A stretch of DNA of 64,000 bases, taken from an uncultured Christensenella sp. (GTDB lineage Bacteria; Bacillota; Clostridia; Christensenellales; Borkfalkiaceae). Below the pieces are notes generated by a model that did no database searches, was not told the origin of the DNA, and saw only the letters and a list, made by a program, of their open reading frames with translations. The number at the start of each line of letters is the position of its first letter. Within the stretch, counting starts at the first letter, position 1. The position numbers were made by a program, and so were the translations under genes. Of the stretch, positions 1-9,511 are shown piece after piece. The DNA lies in NCBI GenBank assembly GCA_910585595.1, contig CAJUET010000009.1, forward strand, positions 1 to 64,000. The letters run 5' to 3'.

Positions 1-57
1 GCAGTATTTTTCAAATAAAAAAGCAATATAGTAATGTAATACAGACAGGAGGAGTTT

Positions 58-3000
58 ATGATCAAGCGAGGGGGGGGGTATCTAACAGTAAGAAAAATTT
101 AGTTCGTTCTTTTTTCGGAATTTTACTTGCCGCAGTCTTTTGCTGCGGTTTTTTTAATTTTATTAAGGTCGATATTTCTGAAACGCCCGTCGGAACGGTG
201 GAAGCGGCGGTCGAAGCAGACGGATACGCTTCCTTTGCCGAAGGCTCTTCGTATACGCATACTTCCCGCAATAAGTTTTTGAGTTACAGAAATTCTGTGC
301 TTGCAAACAACAGCGCCGCCGCGCCCGAAGACGATACGGAGACGGTGGTTATCAAAAAAACTTCTACGAACCGCGGAACGGAAGAAAATCCTTATGTCAT
401 TAACAGTTTTTCGACTTGGAAAAAATTTTCCGACGAAATGATCAACGACACGTCTTCCACCACATGGGGCGACGGAAAATATTATGTTCTTGCGTGCGAT
501 CTCGATTTCAGTCAAAGTACGACGATCCGCCCCACGATTATGTATTCTTTCGGCGGTACGCTTTACGGTTTGGGGCATACCATTAAAAATTATAACGTCG
601 TCGATAATCCTACGCTTGACCGTCACAAGGCGGCAGGGATGTTCCGTTGGGCGCCTTGGCAGGGCGCAAAACAGGCAATGATCACCGACGTAAATTTGGA
701 ATACAGTTATTCAAACGTTTGGGGCGAGGCGGTCGGCGCATTTTTCGGTTACGTCGGTTATTCTTCTTCGGTCACAGTTTTGAATTGCCATACGAAGGGA
801 ACGGTTAACCGTCTTGCGGGCTCGACGGAAGGTGCTTTTGTCGTAGGCGGAATGGTCGGCGGCTGTTGGCGGAGAGCTGTGGACGACTCGGCTTTTTATC
901 ACGGAACGATCAGCATATACCGTTGTTCTTCTCAATTAACGGTTACTATGCCGACATCAAGTAGGATAAACGGTACCGGTGTATACGTTGGCGGAATGAT
1001 CGGCGGAAAATGGGATTGGTACAATCTGTATGTTTACGATTGTTACGGGGACGTAGAACTCAAAGTTACCCAAAGTTCCAATGTAAGGGTCGTTATCAGC
1101 GGTTGCGGCGCGATCCTCGGTACGGGAAGTGCGGGAAAAAGCGCTTATTCCGCCGACGTGGAGATCATCCGTTGCGCGGGCAAGTCGCTTTACCGCGACG
1201 CTTTATCGTCTACCAACTGGGATTATGGGTCGCTGTTCGGTCTTTACGATACCGAGTATCCGACGCAAACGGGAAAATTTTTTGTACGCGACTGTTATGT
1301 TTACGGTACGGGAATTACGGAATCCGACAGCAATACAAGATATTTTCCTCAGCCATGGGCTATCGGAAGGATTGCCGGCAACGCTAATTTGGCACCGACG
1401 TCGAAATCGAACGTCGACGCTATGAACGTTTATTTTGCGGGCGACAGTATCGCGGATAAGTGGAAAGAAAATTCAATGGATACCGTCAACGCGAATAATT
1501 ATCACGGGACGGAAGTGACGCCGACCGATCTTTGGACTTCCGCAAAGGCGGATACAAAACTGCACAGTAATATATGGACTAAGAGCGATCTGAGTCAGAG
1601 TTACATTTACACGGTCGAAACTTCGCCCGTGCGAAATAAGGACTTTGAAAAGCCGTACAAAATCAGGTATTACAATTTAAAAAAGAGCGGAAGCACGTTT
1701 ACGGACGAGGAGATTTCGTCGTCCGTCTCCGCGACCTATACATACACGACGAGCAGTTTGAACGTATCGTTGGAAACGTCGCCCACCGCGCCCACCGCGA
1801 GCCACGAGTTCAAGGGCTGGACGACGGATAAGTCGGGCGCGACCGCGCCCAAAATGAGTTTGGACGTAAAGGACTTCAACGGCGATCTAAAGGTATATGC
1901 CGTATGGGAGATCAAGGGCGTTACGCCCGTGCTCGAACAGAGCGGCGGAACGCTGAATCCGGATACGAACACCTACGAGGCGGAGAGCGGAGGCACGGGG
2001 ATCAATCTTACGGCAAAAGTCGGTTTGCCCGCCGATCTGAATGCAAGCGATTATACGATCGTGTACTATTGGCAGAAGAACGGAGCGATCGATTCTTCGC
2101 TCGGCACGGACAGCCGTATCAACCGCAGCGCGGTAGGGCACAACGGAACGTATTCGTTCGGGTACACGGTCACAAGCAGTTCTATGCCGCTCGTTACGGC
2201 AAAGGGCGTTTGCCGGCAGTCCCTGAAAATCGAGATCACGGGAAAATCGACTTCTATGAACAAGTTCGAATTGACTTCGCCCGCATACGCGGGAGCGTTG
2301 CTCAAAAACGTTACGTTCGATCTTGTGATGGTGGACGGGAATACCCCCGTTTCGGGTACGGCGGTCTGGCAGTCGGAAAATTATCAGATCCAGAACGGCA
2401 CGAACAGAACGAAGGTGATCTTTACACCCGACGATTTGACGACCTACAAGCGCATGACGCTGGAAGTGGAGTTTGAGGCAACGCCGCTCACGCTCACGTT
2501 TGCGATTCCCGATATCCGCGATTCCGATCTTGTCGTGGAGATCGAATACGGTCAGCCCTATTCGGCGCAGGAAATTGTAGAGATGTTTGAGGCGGCATAT
2601 CTCAAAAAAATAGAAGAAGATAAAACGTTCGAGATCAGCGTAAATAACCGCACGCCCAAGCTGGACGGGGTGGAGATCGACCGCTACAACACCGCGTTCC
2701 AAGGTGCGTTGGAACCCAAAACGATCACCGTCACTTTTACCGATCCCAAAGATTATATCGTGAATCTGAATTACGGGTTCGAGAACAAAGGGGAAACGGT
2801 CAAAGTTCACTGGAATCAGCTCATATCCGAGCCGAATATCAAACGGGGCGAAGAATGGGTGCTCAACGGCTGGTTTATTACGGAAAACGGCGTGCTTACG
2901 ACGGAGAAGTGGGACTTTAAAACAAACCGTGTAACGCACGACGTCTCTTTGACCGCAAGCTGGACGCAGGTCGTGTTGACGCTTACGGGAATCACGGTAA

Positions 3001-5678
3001 CGCCGCCGCGCAATCCGTTTACGGCGACTGCCTTAACGCCCGTAGAGAGTTTGGGGCTCACGGTGACGGCGACCTATTCGAGCACCGTCTCCGACGAGCC
3101 GATCGTAAAGAATATTCCCATGCGCAGCGATACCGCTTCGGACGGGTTCGTGATCAAGGTCGGCGGGATCGTCAACGGCGAATTGCACGTGAGCACAACG
3201 GAGATCGTCGTGGATTATCTCGATCAGTCAAAGACTGTTTCCATTACGGTAACGCCCATTGATTTGGACGGATACCGCAATCAGATCAACTTCCCGATCT
3301 GCACCAAGGACTATACGGGAAGCCCGCAGGAGATCGATCCGCTCTACATCACTCAACTGCCCAAGGAGTTGCAGCCTTGGGTGGCGGATATCGTGATCAC
3401 CTACGAGAGAGGCGGGATTCCCGTAGACAAGAGCGAAGTCGTGGGACAGGGCACTTATACCGCAAAGGCAAGTTTTGTAATGAGCGACAACGATCATACG
3501 CTCTCGCCCATTACGACGCGTTTTATCATCAGCCCGCCCCGCCTTGAAGTTACGGTGAGCTGGGGCGCCGCGCCCGCAGGCGGATATTCCTACAACGGCA
3601 GCGTTCAGCACCCTACGGCAACGCTCACCGCTTCGAACGGTACGCAGCTGAACCCTTCGCAGTTCGAATATGTGATCGTGAACAACTCGACCTTATCCAA
3701 GAGCGAGGGCAGGGACGCGGGGTCATATACCGTGAACGTAGCCTTCCCCGAATCGGTTGCAACGATCTACAAGTTCGGCGAAGGCGCGAATACGAGCACT
3801 ACTTATACGATCAACAGGGCAAAGGTCAATAAACCCGTGCCGCTTGCTTCCAGCTTTGAATATACGGGGTCTGAAATCATATTCGAACTTTCGGGCTTCG
3901 AGGAAAGTTATATGACGTTTGCCGAGAAGGGACGCACGGGAATCAACGTAGGATCTTACGTTGCGACCGTCACGCTCGACGGCAACCACGAGTGGACGGA
4001 GGGCGGACAGAGCGCGTCCTATTCCTGGACGATCACAAAGGCGAAGATCACAAGACCGAGTTTTTCAGAGGAGAGCATGGAATATTCGGGCTTCGAATAT
4101 TCGCTCGAAGAACAACTTGCTGGATTTGATCCCGAAAAAATGATCATGACGGGCGGAAAAGCGACGAAGGCGGGCTCGTATACCGCAAACGTGACTCCCT
4201 CTGCAAATTATACCTGGGACGGGGATTCGACGCCCGTGAAGGTAAGTTGGACGATCACAAAGGCAAAACTGCTGGTCGATTGGGAGCCGAACGACACCTA
4301 CGAGGCGGGAACGCGCGTCAACCCCAAGGTGGTCAGATTTTTGGGCTTGCGCGGCAACGACAAATTCGACCCCGAAGCGGACGCCGATAAGGTGCGTTAC
4401 GGCGGCGATACGAACAAAAACACCGTCGGCGCATACATCGTTAAGGTATCTTCGCTCATGACTGATTGGGCGGACAATTACGAGATAGACGATTTAGGCA
4501 AGGGTTATCGCATTATTGCGCAGGGCGCCGATCCCGATGACCCGAATAACCCCGTAGTACCCGATCCTTCGAACCCGAACGGCGGAGGAAATATGGGAAA
4601 CAACGGCGGCAATATAGGCAACAACGGATCGGGCAATACGATAAGCTCTTTGATCCAGATCATACTGAGCGGCGTTTCGCTCCTGTTGATCGCGGTGTTC
4701 ACGGTAATGACGTTGAACTATCATTCGGCGGCAAAGAATGCCATTGCGAAAACCAAACAGCTTGCGCAGGTATCTTATTCGTTCGCGCCTTTGGGACTTC
4801 TCGCGCCGGCGCTCGGGATCTCCGATTCGAACTGGTGGATCATCGCGGGCGTCTTAACGGGGCTTGCTCTCGTTATGGGGATTGTGGCGTTCGCCTTCCG
4901 CGGAAAGAAGATCAAGGCGATGCAAATGCTCGAAGAGGAACAGAAACGCGTCGCCGAGGAAAAGGAGTACGCCCGCCGCGAAGAGGATAAGCGTGAAGCG
5001 CGCGAGGAACAGGCGCGGCGTGACAACGAAATGCGCATGATGTTCGCTTCCATGCAGCAGAACTATCAGCAGCCGCAGTTCAATTACGAGGCGTTGCAGG
5101 GAAGTATTCAAGGGATGATCTCGTCTACGGTGCAGGCGCTTCTTCCTGCGATTCAACAGGTGCAGGCGTTGCCTCCCGCGCAGAGCGATCCTGGCGTGTA
5201 CGCAATGCCCAATCCCGAAGCGGACGCTCTGCGCGAACAGCTCGCCGCGCAGGAACAGCGTATGGCGCAGCAGCAGGAACTCCTCAATAAGATTTTGGAG
5301 AATCAGCAAAATTACGTCATGCCTCTTTATGAGGAAGAACCCGAGGACGATATATCGTGGCTGGGTGAGAGCGACGAAGTGATCTCGCTCGAAGAGTCCT
5401 ACGGCGCATTGAGCGACGAGGGGAAGAGGGCGTATTACGAGATCGGAAGCTATATCATGAATAAGCCCCGCACCTCGCAGAATGACGGAAGATACGCGGT
5501 TCTCTTCAAATACCGCGGAAGGACGGTATTCAAACTTGCGATCAAGGACGACGCACCCGTCCTGTATTACCCGACGGGCAGCCGCAGAAGCGAAGTACGC
5601 GTTTGCGACGCGGCGTCGTTGGAAGTTGCAAAGAGCATGATTGACCGCACCGTTATAAGCGTAGACAGTCGAATGTAA
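58..5678 (+). CDS. Giant MBG/InlB-repeat adhesin, start out of frame across a G9 tract
   Basis: The only start codon with a good ribosome binding site (AGGAGG, ATG at 58) opens a frame that stops at 100-102. The 1826-codon reading frame lies in another phase and is open from before position 60. Its first codons encode a typical signal peptide (SKK, then the hydrophobic core SFFGILLAAVFCCGFF). Nine G at 70-78 lie between start and signal peptide; seven or ten G would join them. Counting from the GTG at 198, residues about 100-430 are beta-strand rich with GLUG-like GGMVGG motifs. InlB B-repeat-like units follow near 510-575 and 855-925, then Ig-like and MBG-like modules to about 1450, an Asn/Gly spacer, two membrane helices (about 1481-1507, 1545-1567), a charged coiled coil and a C-terminal domain of about 85 residues, probably cytoplasmic. 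Role as a surface adhesin is inferred. Either phase-variable and off here, or a sequencing error in the homopolymer. Confidence 0.8.
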
Positions 5679-5687
5679 AAGCAGTAA

Positions 5688-5722
5688 AGCCCCGCGCGCC
5701 GGAAAGCACGCGGGGCTTTTTT
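5688..5722 (+). terminator. Intrinsic terminator after adhesin
   Basis: A GC-rich stem (AGCCCCGCG paired with CGCGGGGCT) is followed by a run of T, ten bases after the adhesin stop codon. Confidence 0.9.
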
Positions 5723-5772
5723 GGTCGTATGTGTTAAAATTTAAAAAAGTAAAAATCAACTGTGATTATTTG

Positions 5773-5801
5773 TTGTATTTTTTTTTGGTTTCATATATAA
5801 T
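5773..5801 (+). promoter_or_regulatory. Sigma-A-type promoter for GH42 gene
   Basis: TTGTAT and TATAAT are separated by 17 bases, about 27 bases upstream of the beta-galactosidase start. Confidence 0.75.
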
Positions 5802-5827
5802 GAATCAGATTTCAAAAAGCAGGTGAA

Positions 5828-7774
5828 ATGATGAAAGAAATTTTGATCGGTGCGGCGTACTATCCCGAAATGTGGGAAGAATCCGAAGTGGAAAAGGACT
5901 TAGCGCGCTGCAAAGAACTTGGCTTAAACTGTTTGCGCGTGGGCGAATTTGCCTGGGGTAAAATGGAGCCACAAGAGGGTGCGTTTGATTTCGAATGGCT
6001 TACGCGCGTAGTGGATAAGCTCTACGAAAACGGTATTTACACGGTTATGTGCACGCCGTCGGCAACGCCGCCCCGCTGGATGCTGAACAAATACGAGGAG
6101 ATGCGCCGCGTTTCTCCCGAATTAAAGCGGAACGAAGTTTCTTCCCGCTGTCACATCTGCAAAACTTCTTCGCTTGCGCGCGAGAAAAACAGAATGATCG
6201 TCACCGAAATGGCAAAGGCTTTTTCGGGGCACAAAGGCGTGATCGGCTGGCAGATCGACAACGAAATTTTTCCCTATCACGGCGGTTGCTACTGCGAGAA
6301 GTGCAAGGGCGCGTTCCGCTCCTACTTAAAGGAGAAATTCGGCAGCACGCAAAAACTCAATAAGGCTTGGGGAATGACGCGCTGGTCGCTCGATTACGAA
6401 TCGTTCGAAGCGATCGAGCCTCCCTATCCCGACGAGTGGAAGCACCCCTCTCTGTGCGCGGCTTGGTGGGAATTTCAGTGTAATCAGATCTATTCGTATG
6501 TAAACGAACAGGCGGAAATTTTACATAAATTCGGTTGTAAAAACGTGGGCACGGACATGATGATGACGAACGCCCTCGACTATTACAAGACGAACGAAAA
6601 GCTTGACGTGGTGCAGTTCAATCATTACAATTCCGCAAGCGAATTGCCCGATACGGCGTTTTCGTACGACTTTTTGCGCTGTGTGAAAGATAAACCTTTC
6701 TGGGTCACGGAGACGCAGGTGGGCTGGAACGGAAGCGAGTTCGCAAACTGCGGCTATCGCCCCGAAGGGAATTGCTATGCAAACACTTGGCTTCCCGTCG
6801 CCAAGGGCGCGGAGATGAATTTATATTGGCTGTTCCGCACGCATCCAAACGGGCACGAGCTTGCGCACGGCGCGCTCTATTCCGCGGCGGGGAGGGCGTA
6901 CCGCGTTTCGGAAGAGGTGAAAAAAGCGGCGAAGGAGTTTAAAGACTGCGCAAACTTTTTGGCGAATAGCTCCGTTAAATCAAAGATCGCGCTGCACTAT
7001 TCGGGCACGGCGGTGAACGTTTGGAAGAATGCTCCCATTCTCAAAGACTTCGACTATCGCAAGACCCTTATAGAAAAGTATTATTCGGCGTTCCGCCATT
7101 ATAATGTAGACGTGATCGACACACCGCATTCTTTATCTGGGTACGAAGTGTTGGTTTCGCCCTTCCTTTCGACTGCGGATGAAAACGGTTTCAAAGAGCG
7201 CGTGATCGAATGGGTCAAAGAGGGCGGTACTTGGATCGCGGGGCCCATGACCGACGTTATGGACGGCAATGCAAGCAAATACACTTCTGAGCCGTATTCC
7301 TTTTTAGAGGAACTTGCGGGTGTATACACGAAGTATCAAAAACCTGTCGACAACGACGTATTCAAGGCAAAATGGGTACAGGGCGGGGCGTGCGCCGTAG
7401 GTATGAATTTTGACGCATACGAACCGAAGGAGGGCACGAAGAGTCTTGCAGAGTATGACGGCGGAGAATTCGGCGGTCTCTCTGTGATCTGCGAAAGGCA
7501 GGTCGGCAAGGGGAAAGTCATTCTCGTCGGAAGCGTGATTTCACACGCGGATCTTTTAAATCTCGTGGACCGTGCACCCATTGCAAAGGCGAGCGCAAAT
7601 GTGATTCTGACCGAGCGCACGGGCGAAGAGAACGGTGTGATTGCCGTAGAGACGGAAGATAAGTACGGCGAGCTAAAACTTGACGGCGAATATCTCGATC
7701 TGATCGGCGGCGGAAAAGTAAAAGGAAAAGTACGGATCGAGCCCTACGGGGTTTTGGTTCTGAAAAAGTTATAA
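5828..7774 (+). CDS. GH42 beta-galactosidase
   Basis: This 648-residue protein is a glycoside hydrolase family 42 beta-galactosidase, which removes terminal beta-galactosyl residues by a retaining mechanism. The N-terminus (GAAYYPEMW) starts the family TIM barrel. The acid/base glutamate is E146 in WQIDNE and the nucleophile is E295 in VTETQVG. A cysteine cluster near residues 153-160 (CYCEKC) matches the zinc site of thermostable members. The usual trimerisation and short C-terminal beta domains are present. There is no signal peptide, so it acts in the cytoplasm on imported galactosides. It stands alone, with its own promoter and a terminator upstream; no transporter is adjacent. Two ATG codons in a row allow a start at 5828 or 5831; AGGTGA just upstream serves either. 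Confidence 0.95.
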   Translation: MMKEILIGAAYYPEMWEESEVEKDLARCKELGLNCLRVGEFAWGKMEPQEGAFDFEWLTRVVDKLYENGIYTVMCTPSATPPRWMLNKYEEMRRVSPELKRNEVSSRCHICKTSSLAREKNRMIVTEMAKAFSGHKGVIGWQIDNEIFPYHGGCYCEKCKGAFRSYLKEKFGSTQKLNKAWGMTRWSLDYESFEAIEPPYPDEWKHPSLCAAWWEFQCNQIYSYVNEQAEILHKFGCKNVGTDMMMTNALDYYKTNEKLDVVQFNHYNSASELPDTAFSYDFLRCVKDKPFWVTETQVGWNGSEFANCGYRPEGNCYANTWLPVAKGAEMNLYWLFRTHPNGHELAHGALYSAAGRAYRVSEEVKKAAKEFKDCANFLANSSVKSKIALHYSGTAVNVWKNAPILKDFDYRKTLIEKYYSAFRHYNVDVIDTPHSLSGYEVLVSPFLSTADENGFKERVIEWVKEGGTWIAGPMTDVMDGNASKYTSEPYSFLEELAGVYTKYQKPVDNDVFKAKWVQGGACAVGMNFDAYEPKEGTKSLAEYDGGEFGGLSVICERQVGKGKVILVGSVISHADLLNLVDRAPIAKASANVILTERTGEENGVIAVETEDKYGELKLDGEYLDLIGGGKVKGKVRIEPYGVLVLKKL

Positions 7775-7868
7775 TGATAATTTACATCGATCGCAGCTGT
7801 TTTAATTGAGCGCAGGATCTCGGTTGCGCAACGTATGTGAACGAAGCGCACATTTTTGCAAATAAATA

Positions 7869-7897
7869 TTGCTTTGCGTCGCAAATTATGGTAGAAT
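7869..7897 (+). promoter_or_regulatory. Promoter for AAA+ ATPase
   Basis: TTGCTT and TAGAAT are separated by 17 bases, ending 29 bases before the ATG. Confidence 0.65.
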
Positions 7898-7926
7898 GGT
7901 TTTATCATTCGGTCGGCAGGTAAAAT

Positions 7927-9405
7927 ATGAGCGATTTTCAAAGAACGGTGCAGGAGATCACGGCGTGCGTAAAGTCCCGCACGCCCCTTATCGTCGTTAT
8001 GACGTGCGAGCGCGACAGAGCGGAATCTGCGCTAAAAGTCGTCTCGGCAAATACGAATATTCCCATCGAATATAACACCGCGTTGGGCGGATTCAAAAAA
8101 ATAGGAGACGGCGAAGAGGGAAGGCGTGTTGCCGATCCCTTCCTGTATGTTGCGGACGAAATCAAAAAGAAGAGCGGCACGGTATACGCACTCGGCGATA
8201 TGCGCGGGCTCGGAAGCAATAACGAGCTAGTCGAAAAGGCGGTCGGCGTCGTAAGGCTTGCCTCCGATTGCGGCGCAACGCTCATTCTCATAACGAACGA
8301 AACGGTTTACGAAGAGCTCGGAAGGCTTGCGATCTTCGTAAAACTCGATCTTCCCTCGAAGAAGGAACGCGAGAGTATGATCCGCGATTTCATTGCGGAA
8401 AACAACATTAAAACGCTGCTTCCCGAAAAGATCGCGCAGGCGGCGGTCGTGTTGGGCGGTTACACGGGGTTGCAACTCAAAAACGTCATGAATTACGCGC
8501 TGAATACAGGCGAAGGTTTCACTTTCGAAAATCTGTGCGCGGTCGCCATGGAAAAGGACAGGGTGTTCGGCAAGAGTCCCGCAGTAAAGCACGTTGCGGT
8601 GCGCGACGTGCACGTCGCGGGTATGGACGGGGTCAAGGACTGGCTTTTGAAAAAGCAGAAAATCTTTTTCTCGCCCGACGAGGAGCTCAGAGCAAAATAT
8701 ATCAACCCTCCGCGCGGCGCGCTCATGGTGGGCGTTCCCGGTTGCGGTAAATCGCTTACGGCGCGGTTCATTTCCTGTGAGTGGCATTTGCCCCTGTACC
8801 GTTTCGATCTCGGTGCGGTGTTCAGCGAGAACGTAGGGGCGAGCGAGGCGAATTTAAGGCGTGCGCTCGACCATATCGGAAGCGTAAGTCCCTGTGTCGT
8901 ATGGATCGACGAAATCGAAAAGGAACTTGCGGCGGGGCGCGATAACGAGACGGCACAGCGCATTTTGGGCGCTTTTCTCTTTTGGTTGCAGGAGAATGCC
9001 GACCGTGTGTTCCTGCTCGCAACGGCAAACGATTTGACAAAACTTCCTCCCGAACTTTTCCGCAAGGGCAGGTTCGATGAGGTGTTCTTTGTAGATCTTC
9101 CATCCCAATCGGAGCGGAAGAATGCGATCAATCTGTTTGCAAAGCTGTCGCTTACCGTGCAGCTTACCGACGAGGAGGTGGACGCGCTTGCCAAAATGAG
9201 CGAAGGCTTTTCGTATGCGGATATCGAGTGGGCGATCAAGACGGTTGCGGAAGAGGAGTACACCCTCGGTATGTGCGGCAGTTATACCCGCCTCGATTCG
9301 GTGTTCCAGCGTACGGTGGGGATTCTGTCGCGAAACAGGGAATATATCGAAACGCTTCGCAAGTGGGGCAAGGAGAGCGCGGCTTCCGCTTCGGGCAGAA
9401 AATAA
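7927..9405 (+). CDS. Ycf46-like AAA+ ATPase
   Basis: The 492-residue protein has the plan of the Ycf46 family of AAA+ ATPases: an N-terminal degenerate ATPase-like half beginning with a 'RTPLIVVMT' strand, then one canonical AAA module. Walker A is GVPGCGKS at about 269-276, Walker B is VVWIDEIE at about 324-331, sensor 1 is LLATAND near 364, and the arginine-finger region FRKGRFDEVF follows. No membrane segment or protease domain is present. The family is widespread in Firmicutes, cyanobacteria and plastids, but its substrate is poorly defined; a role in remodelling protein complexes is an inference from the fold. It is monocistronic, with its own promoter and a strong terminator behind it. 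Confidence 0.85.
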   Translation: MSDFQRTVQEITACVKSRTPLIVVMTCERDRAESALKVVSANTNIPIEYNTALGGFKKIGDGEEGRRVADPFLYVADEIKKKSGTVYALGDMRGLGSNNELVEKAVGVVRLASDCGATLILITNETVYEELGRLAIFVKLDLPSKKERESMIRDFIAENNIKTLLPEKIAQAAVVLGGYTGLQLKNVMNYALNTGEGFTFENLCAVAMEKDRVFGKSPAVKHVAVRDVHVAGMDGVKDWLLKKQKIFFSPDEELRAKYINPPRGALMVGVPGCGKSLTARFISCEWHLPLYRFDLGAVFSENVGASEANLRRALDHIGSVSPCVVWIDEIEKELAAGRDNETAQRILGAFLFWLQENADRVFLLATANDLTKLPPELFRKGRFDEVFFVDLPSQSERKNAINLFAKLSLTVQLTDEEVDALAKMSEGFSYADIEWAIKTVAEEEYTLGMCGSYTRLDSVFQRTVGILSRNREYIETLRKWGKESAASASGRK

Positions 9406-9410
9406 AACGA

Positions 9411-9437
9411 AAAACTCAACCTCATCGGTTGAGTTTT
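9411..9437 (+). terminator. Intrinsic terminator after AAA+ ATPase
   Basis: AAAACTCAAC pairs with GTTGAGTTTT across a short loop and is followed by further T residues. Confidence 0.9.
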
Positions 9438-9463
9438 TTTACGTAAAAAATCCGTTAAAATTC

Positions 9464-9492
9464 TTGTAAAATTTTTGCGTTTATGATAAGAT
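9464..9492 (+). promoter_or_regulatory. Promoter for tex
   Basis: TTGTAA and TAAGAT with a 17-base spacer lie 20 bases before the tex ATG. Confidence 0.7.
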
Positions 9493-9511
9493 ATTGCGCA
9501 GTGAGGTTTTT

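Noticed and set aside
198..200. GTG at 198 as the real adhesin start
   Set aside because: It would omit the in-frame signal peptide just upstream and has no ribosome binding site.
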